A stretch of DNA of 35,725 bases from JAHEDH01 sp965364515 (lineage in GTDB: Bacteria; Actinomycetota; Acidimicrobiia; Spongiisociales; ZC4RG35), in assembly GCA_965364515.1 (NCBI GenBank), contig CBDTXZ010000009.1:1-35725 (forward strand), written 5' to 3'. Each line of letters opens with the position of its first letter. Position 1 is the first letter of the stretch. A program made the position numbers and the translations under genes. This document shows positions 30,861 through 35,725 of the stretch, piece by piece. The notes under the pieces are model-generated. The model had not been told where the DNA came from. It did not search any database and saw only the letters and a program-made list of their open reading frames with translations.

Positions 30861-33683
30861 ATGTCCAGTCAGCCCGTATCCGAACACTTCGTGGATCGGC
30901 ACATCGGGCCTCGCCCGGCCGAGATCGAGAAGATGCTCGCAGACGTCGGAAGCGCCTCCCTCGAAGACCTGGTCGCAGAGACCGTCCCGGTGGGCATCCG
31001 GATCGCTCGCCCGCTCGACCTCCCCGAGGCGCTGAGTGAGCCGGCGGCGATCGAGCGGCTGCGTGAGATCGCCGACAAGAACGAGATCATGACCTCGCTG
31101 ATCGGCCAGGGGTACTACGGCACGATCACACCACCGGTCATTCAACGCAACATCCTCGAGAATCCGGCGTGGTACACGGCCTACACGCCGTACCAGGCGG
31201 AGATCTCCCAGGGCAGGCTCGAAGCACTGCTCAACTTCCAGACGATGGTCAGCGATCTGACGGGGCTCGAGATTGCGAACGCCTCACTCCTCGACGAGGC
31301 GACTGCGGCGGCCGAGGCGATGACCATGACGAATCGAATCCATCGCGGCAAACGGCCTCGATTCTTCGTCGACGAGCGCACCCACCCCCAGACGATCGCC
31401 GTCCTGGCGACCAGGGCCGAGCCGATCGGCATCGAGTTGGAGATCGGTGCCGTCGAACACGCCGATCTCGGTGATGTCAGCGGCTGCCTCGTCCAGTATC
31501 CGAACACAACGGGTGCGATCGTCGATCTGAAAGGCCTCTGTGAGCGTGCAGCCGATGCCGGTGCCCATGTGGTCGTCGCCACGGATCTGCTTGCGCTCAC
31601 GATGCTCGAATCACCCGGCGAGCTCGGCGCCTCCATCGCAGTCGGCTCGGCTCAACGGTTCGGCGTCCCGATGGGATTCGGCGGCCCGCACGCCGCGTTC
31701 ATCGCAACGAGAGAGACCCACGTGCGATCGCTTCCAGGTCGGCTGGTCGGGGTCTCGGCCGACCCCACCGGACGCATGGGCCTTCGGCTGGCCCTTCAGA
31801 CACGGGAACAACACATTCGTCGTGACAAGGCCACGTCGAACGTGTGCACGGCGCAGGCACTGCTTGCGATCATCGCATCGATGTACGCCTGCTGGCATGG
31901 GCCGGAGGGTCTGACGGCGATCGCCGAGCGCGTCCACGGGCTGACCGCCCGGTTGGCCGCATCACTTCTCGGTGCCGGGTTCGAGGTCGTCAACGACACG
32001 TTCTTCGACACGATCACGATCGCGGTCCCCGACGCCACGGATATCGCCGATCGAGCCGAAGCCGCCGGGATCAACCTGCGGCGGGTCGACGCCGGGCACA
32101 TCGGTATCAGCCTCGACGAGACGACCGACGAGCTGACTCTGGCGCGCCTTCTGGACGTCTTCGGCGCAACGGGCATCGATGCCGGTCCCGGCGGGATACC
32201 TCCGCTCGTCCGACGTCGAACACCGTTCCTCACCCATCCCGTCTTCTCCGCCCACCGCTCGGAGACTCAGATGCTCCGCTATCTGCGGGAGCTCTCGGAC
32301 AAGGACCTCGCGCTCGATCGAACGATGATCCCGCTCGGCTCGTGCACGATGAAGTTGAACTCGACGACGTCCATGATCCCCATCACGTGGCCTGAGTTCG
32401 CGTCGCTCCACCCCTATGTACCGGAGTGGCAGGCTGCCGGATATCTCGAACTGATCGATGAACTCGAACAGTGGCTCGCAGAGATCACCGGGTACGACGC
32501 AGTCTCGCTGCAGCCGAACGCCGGGTCGCAAGGCGAGTTCGCCGGGCTGCTCGCGATTCGCGCGTATCACCGGAGCCGTGGCGAAGGTGGACGAGATGTC
32601 TGCCTCATCCCCGAGTCTGCCCACGGCACGAACGCGGCTTCGGCGGTCATGGCCGGAATGGTCGTCAAGGTGGTGGCGTGCGATGAGCATGGAAACGTCG
32701 ACGTCGACGATCTCTCAGCCAAGCTGGCCGAACATGCCGATCGGGTCGCCGCCCTCATGGTGACGTATCCGTCGACCCACGGCGTCTTCGAGGAGGCCAT
32801 CTCGGACATCTGTGCTGCGGTCCACGAGGTCGGAGGGCAGGTGTACGTAGACGGTGCGAACCTCAATGCTCTGGTCGGCGTGGCTCGCCCAGGCAAGTTC
32901 GGCGCAGACGTATCGCACCTGAACCTCCACAAGACGTTCACGATTCCGCACGGCGGGGGCGGGCCCGGAGTCGGTCCCATCGGGGTCCGTGCCCATCTCG
33001 CTCCCTTCCTGCCGGGCGATCCGCTCGGCGCGGACGCACCAGTCGGACCTGTGTGCGCCGCCAGATACGGCAGCGCAGGGATCCTCCCCATCCCGTGGGC
33101 GTACATCGCCATGATGGGCGCAGCCGGGCTGACTCGAGCGACACAGATCGCGATCCTCGAGGCCAATCACGTCGCCACCCGACTCGGTCCGCATTATCCG
33201 ATCCTCTACAGCGGCAAGGGCGGCCGGGTCGCGCACGAATGCATCATCGACATCCGCGGCATCACTCACGACACAGGGATCAGCGCAGAGGACATCGCCA
33301 AACGGCTCGCCGATCACGGGTTCCACGCACCCACGCTCAGTTTTCCCGTCGCAGGCACTTTGATGATCGAGCCGACCGAGTCCGAACCCCTTGCGGAGCT
33401 CGACCGATTCTGCGAGGCGATGATCTCGATAAGACACGAGATCTCGAGGGTGGAGGCCGGCGACTGGCCTGCAGACGACAACCCCCTGGTGAATGCTCCG
33501 CACACCGCTGCGATGCTTCTCGACGAGTCCTGGAGTCATCCCTATCCACCCGCGGTCGGTGCGTTCCCCACGGACGGGCTCCGCACGAAGGGCTACTTCC
33601 CTCCGGTCGGACGGGTCGACGGTGCGGGCGGAGACCGCAACCTCGTCTGCTCCTGCCCACCAATCGCCGATTTCGCCGACTGA
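30861..33683 (+). CDS. gcvP: Glycine dehydrogenase (decarboxylating), P-protein of the glycine cleavage system
   Basis: 940 aa from ATG 30861, chosen for the AGGAG 6 nt upstream. It is the fused two-part P-protein (about 950 aa in E. coli). The N-terminal half begins FVDRHIGPRPAEIEKML, followed by GQGYYGTITPPVIQRNILENPAWYTAYTPYQAEISQGRLEALLNFQTM. The C-terminal half has LGSCTMKLNSTTSMIPITWPEFA, ESAHGTNAASAVMAG and HLNLHKTFTIPHGGGGPGVGPIGV, with PLP-binding Lys691. The enzyme decarboxylates glycine and passes the aminomethyl group to GcvH lipoate. Neither gcvT nor gcvH is adjacent, so they must lie elsewhere. The riboswitch upstream places expression under glycine control. Confidence 0.96.
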   Translation: MSSQPVSEHFVDRHIGPRPAEIEKMLADVGSASLEDLVAETVPVGIRIARPLDLPEALSEPAAIERLREIADKNEIMTSLIGQGYYGTITPPVIQRNILENPAWYTAYTPYQAEISQGRLEALLNFQTMVSDLTGLEIANASLLDEATAAAEAMTMTNRIHRGKRPRFFVDERTHPQTIAVLATRAEPIGIELEIGAVEHADLGDVSGCLVQYPNTTGAIVDLKGLCERAADAGAHVVVATDLLALTMLESPGELGASIAVGSAQRFGVPMGFGGPHAAFIATRETHVRSLPGRLVGVSADPTGRMGLRLALQTREQHIRRDKATSNVCTAQALLAIIASMYACWHGPEGLTAIAERVHGLTARLAASLLGAGFEVVNDTFFDTITIAVPDATDIADRAEAAGINLRRVDAGHIGISLDETTDELTLARLLDVFGATGIDAGPGGIPPLVRRRTPFLTHPVFSAHRSETQMLRYLRELSDKDLALDRTMIPLGSCTMKLNSTTSMIPITWPEFASLHPYVPEWQAAGYLELIDELEQWLAEITGYDAVSLQPNAGSQGEFAGLLAIRAYHRSRGEGGRDVCLIPESAHGTNAASAVMAGMVVKVVACDEHGNVDVDDLSAKLAEHADRVAALMVTYPSTHGVFEEAISDICAAVHEVGGQVYVDGANLNALVGVARPGKFGADVSHLNLHKTFTIPHGGGGPGVGPIGVRAHLAPFLPGDPLGADAPVGPVCAARYGSAGILPIPWAYIAMMGAAGLTRATQIAILEANHVATRLGPHYPILYSGKGGRVAHECIIDIRGITHDTGISAEDIAKRLADHGFHAPTLSFPVAGTLMIEPTESEPLAELDRFCEAMISIRHEISRVEAGDWPADDNPLVNAPHTAAMLLDESWSHPYPPAVGAFPTDGLRTKGYFPPVGRVDGAGGDRNLVCSCPPIADFAD

Positions 33684-33849
33684 AGACAAACTCCTACATC
33701 GGCCCTCTGTCGGTGTCGAAGAACGCATGATGCAGGTTTTGGCCTACAGTGACCTCCGAGGGCAGCAGTTTTGGTATCTCGCGCATGCGCTGACCGGGCC
33801 GGGGGGCCGTCACGACTGCCGCTCTCGAGCACGAGGCTGGTGAATTCAG

Positions 33850-35172
33850 GTGTTGTTCAAAGGACGTCTACGACTTCCGAGTGACCCAGGCGAGGGGATT
33901 CCCATCGACCTGGAACTCGAAGACGTCTATCTCTCCCTCGACTCCGATGGTGAGGACTTCGGGGAGTGGCGTCTCGACACCGTCGAGATCAAGCGATTGT
34001 TCTCGAATCAGTTCTCGATGCTTCTCGACGGCGAGGAGATGGTGTTCATCGCCGACGATGCACTCGGGTTCGCCTACGACGGGCTGTCGGCGATCGAGGA
34101 CGTCCAGAGTCGGCTGTCCAAGCGCCGAGTGTTCAAAGGTCGGAAGCCGAAGAAGCGGAAGCTCACGGTCGCGACCGACGCCGCGGACGAAGCCGAGGTC
34201 GATGCCGGGGACGAGGAGACCGAAGAGGTCCCGCCCGAGCCGACCCGACCCGACATCCCCATGCCCGAAGTCGTTCCCTTCTTTCCGGAGAAGTCCCCTT
34301 CATTCGCCGACTCGGTGGCGGAGAGCGCCGTCGAGGACGATGCGATCGCCCCGGTCGCACCGCGCCCGATCGAGCCCGAACGCCCCGCCGATGTGCCGGT
34401 CGAACCGGCGAAGGCGCCAGAAACATCACCTGCAGCACAGGATCCACAGCCGACCCCGCAGGAAGTCGGATGGACGCCACCACCCAACCAACCATCCGTG
34501 TCTCCGCCTCTGCCGCAACAAGAGACACCGGTTCCACCGGCACCCGAACCCCCCGAAGAAGAGGATGACGACGAGTTCGTCATCGAGGAGGTTGCGGCCT
34601 TCGGCTACGTGCCGAACATGGCGAGCGCGGTCCCGAGCGAGCCCGAGCGGACGGAAGAGACCTTCGAAATCGAAGAGGCCGATGCCGCCACCGGCGCAGT
34701 TCATCGCCAGGTGCACCCGCTCGGCGAGCCGGAGCCGGGTCCTGTCCAACGGGCTCCCGAAGTTCATCCTCTTGGTGAGCCTGAGCCTGAGTCGAAGAGC
34801 GACCCTCAGCTTGCTCCGGAGCCCGAGCCCGAGCCCGCCGCGACTCCCGAACCGGTGGCCCCGGCTGCGCCGGCCACGAACGACTCGGGTTTCGGTCAGT
34901 GGTCGTCCAACGGCCGATCCGCGCCACAGCCCCAACCCGAGCCCGAGGAGACGGATTCGGACCCGGATGGACCGCAGACCCAGAGGAGCGGACGCCACGA
35001 GCGATCTTCCACCAAGTCACGGTCGCTGTTCGGCAGGAAGAAGTCCCGGGAGCCCGAGGCGCACGAACATCGCTACGAATCGTCGAAGACGGTCGGAGGC
35101 ATCACCCGAAGCGTCTGTGCAGTGTGCGGCCACGTCTCGTTCGCCGGCGAGGACGTGTATCAGGACTGGTGA
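33850..35172 (+). CDS. Large Pro/Glu-rich protein with N-terminal beta domain and C-terminal Cys-pair motif, unknown function
   Basis: 440 aa from GTG 33850. Residues 1-about 95 are a compact beta-rich domain (MLFKGRLRLPSDPGEGIPIDLELEDVYLSLDSDGEDFGEWRLDTVEIKRLFSNQFSMLLDGEEMVFIADDALGFAYDGL), then a basic stretch (SKRRVFKGRKPKKRK). Residues about 110-385 are low-complexity, rich in Pro and Glu, with imperfect VHPLGEPEPxx repeats. The end is a possible half zinc ribbon: a CxxC pair (SVCAVCGHVSF) preceded by HEHRYESS. No transmembrane segment is seen. I do not recognise the family. The long acidic linker between two folded ends suggests a cytoplasmic scaffold or adaptor (inference). The 166-bp gap after gcvP contains a TACAGT -10-like box (33745-33750), giving a leader of about 90 nt. 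Confidence 0.7.
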   Translation: MLFKGRLRLPSDPGEGIPIDLELEDVYLSLDSDGEDFGEWRLDTVEIKRLFSNQFSMLLDGEEMVFIADDALGFAYDGLSAIEDVQSRLSKRRVFKGRKPKKRKLTVATDAADEAEVDAGDEETEEVPPEPTRPDIPMPEVVPFFPEKSPSFADSVAESAVEDDAIAPVAPRPIEPERPADVPVEPAKAPETSPAAQDPQPTPQEVGWTPPPNQPSVSPPLPQQETPVPPAPEPPEEEDDDEFVIEEVAAFGYVPNMASAVPSEPERTEETFEIEEADAATGAVHRQVHPLGEPEPGPVQRAPEVHPLGEPEPESKSDPQLAPEPEPEPAATPEPVAPAAPATNDSGFGQWSSNGRSAPQPQPEPEETDSDPDGPQTQRSGRHERSSTKSRSLFGRKKSREPEAHEHRYESSKTVGGITRSVCAVCGHVSFAGEDVYQDW

Positions 35173-35213
35173 TCCGTTCCCGGTAGCTCCGGAACCGTGG
35201 CACATTGCCGTTC

Positions 35214-35725
35214 ATGCCAGAAGGTCACACCATCCACCGGGCTGCGCGCCTGCAGACCGAGCGGTTCGTCGGGATCCCTCTGCGTGTATCGAGCCCGCAG
35301 GGACGATTCGACGAGGGAGCGGCTCTGCTCGACGGACACGAGATCGAAGAGATCGATGCGTGGGGCAAACACCTCTTCTATCGGTGGGACCACGGTCACG
35401 TGATGCACGTGCACCTCGGGTTGTTCGGCAAGTTCCGGGTCCACGCCAGCGACCCCCCGCCTCCGACCGACGGAACCAGGCTCCAGATGGTCGGCGACCG
35501 TGGCACGCTGTATCTGTCCGGTCCCACGGACTGCAGCGTGATCGATCCTGGCGAGGAGCAGCGGATGGTCGCCGATCTGGGTCCGGACCCGCTGCGCAAG
35601 AGGACCCACGCCGGTGCCGTCGAACACATGCTGACGTTCCTCGCCCGCAGAACGGTCCCGATCGGTGCCTCGCTCCTGGATCAGTCGGTGCTCTGCGGCA
35701 TCGGGAACGTCTACCGGGCCGAGAT
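35214..35725 (+). CDS. nei: Fpg/Nei-family DNA glycosylase (partial, 3' end outside window)
   Basis: 170 residues are visible, cut by the window edge. The mature N-terminus MPEGHTIHRAARL has the catalytic Pro2 and Glu3; AWGKHLFYRWDHGHVMHVHLGLFGKFR carries the essential Lys of the Fpg/Nei fold. LLDQSVLCGIGNVYRAEI begins the helix-two-turn-helix. The sequence is of the type of mycobacterial Nei1 rather than true Fpg. Such enzymes remove oxidised pyrimidines and cleave the strand in base-excision repair. The zinc finger and rest of the C-terminus are beyond the window. The sequence CACATT, a poor -10, lies 7 nt before the ATG, again at the leaderless distance. Confidence 0.88.
   Translation, partial: MPEGHTIHRAARLQTERFVGIPLRVSSPQGRFDEGAALLDGHEIEEIDAWGKHLFYRWDHGHVMHVHLGLFGKFRVHASDPPPPTDGTRLQMVGDRGTLYLSGPTDCSVIDPGEEQRMVADLGPDPLRKRTHAGAVEHMLTFLARRTVPIGASLLDQSVLCGIGNVYRAE

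Overview
The window is high-GC DNA, densely packed on both strands, with frequent GTG starts and ATGA/TGATG gene overlaps. Several start codons sit only 6-9 nt downstream of a TANNNT -10 box, which predicts leaderless mRNAs. Lipoproteins carry Thr-rich linkers after the lipobox, as is common in deep actinobacteria. Together with a mannosyl-3-phosphoglycerate synthase, a mycobacterial-type Nei glycosylase and no outer-membrane genes, this suggests a chromosomal segment of an uncultured actinobacterium, possibly class Acidimicrobiia. The lineage is an inference; no rRNA or tRNA gene was seen.

Layout. 1-1600: a partial lipoprotein gene, diverging from two consecutive SCO1/SenC-type thioredoxin-fold proteins; the first has lost the conserved metal-binding His. 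1600-2700: a mobile-DNA island with a frameshifted REP-associated tyrosine transposase (RAYT, HUH type), flanked by at least four GTAG-headed palindromic REP elements. 2719-4420 (-): an aspartate aminotransferase-family enzyme and an amphipathic 29-residue-repeat protein. 4461-8587 (-): a coupled operon of Atg22/UMF1-type MFS transporter, LapA-domain membrane protein, CoA-disulfide-reductase-like flavoprotein, and a secreted thermonuclease-lamin-tail lipoprotein. 9028-11117 (+): a PQQ-dependent sugar dehydrogenase lipoprotein and a DMT transporter gene broken by two frameshifts. 11194-12560 (-): a strictosidine-synthase/SMP-30-like protein coupled to a VOC protein.

12616-21730 is the most interesting part. 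A HerA-type ATPase gene, then (opposite strand) a mpgS-DUF952-tandem DsbA operon, then an overlapping sbcD-sbcC-nurA-like operon. All four parts of the archaeal-style DNA end-resection set (HerA, NurA, Mre11, Rad50) therefore lie within about 9 kb.

21807-25209: a rhodanese, a DMT exporter and a PNPOx-like flavoprotein form a minus-strand operon divergent from a MocR-type PLP regulator. 25210-26764 (-): MaoC hydratase and gpsA. 26984-35725 (+): ychF, a CPA2 antiporter with UspA-like tail, a strong hairpin terminator, a glycine riboswitch driving gcvP, a large Pro/Glu-rich protein with a C-terminal Cys pair, and the 5' part of a Nei-type DNA glycosylase cut by the window edge.
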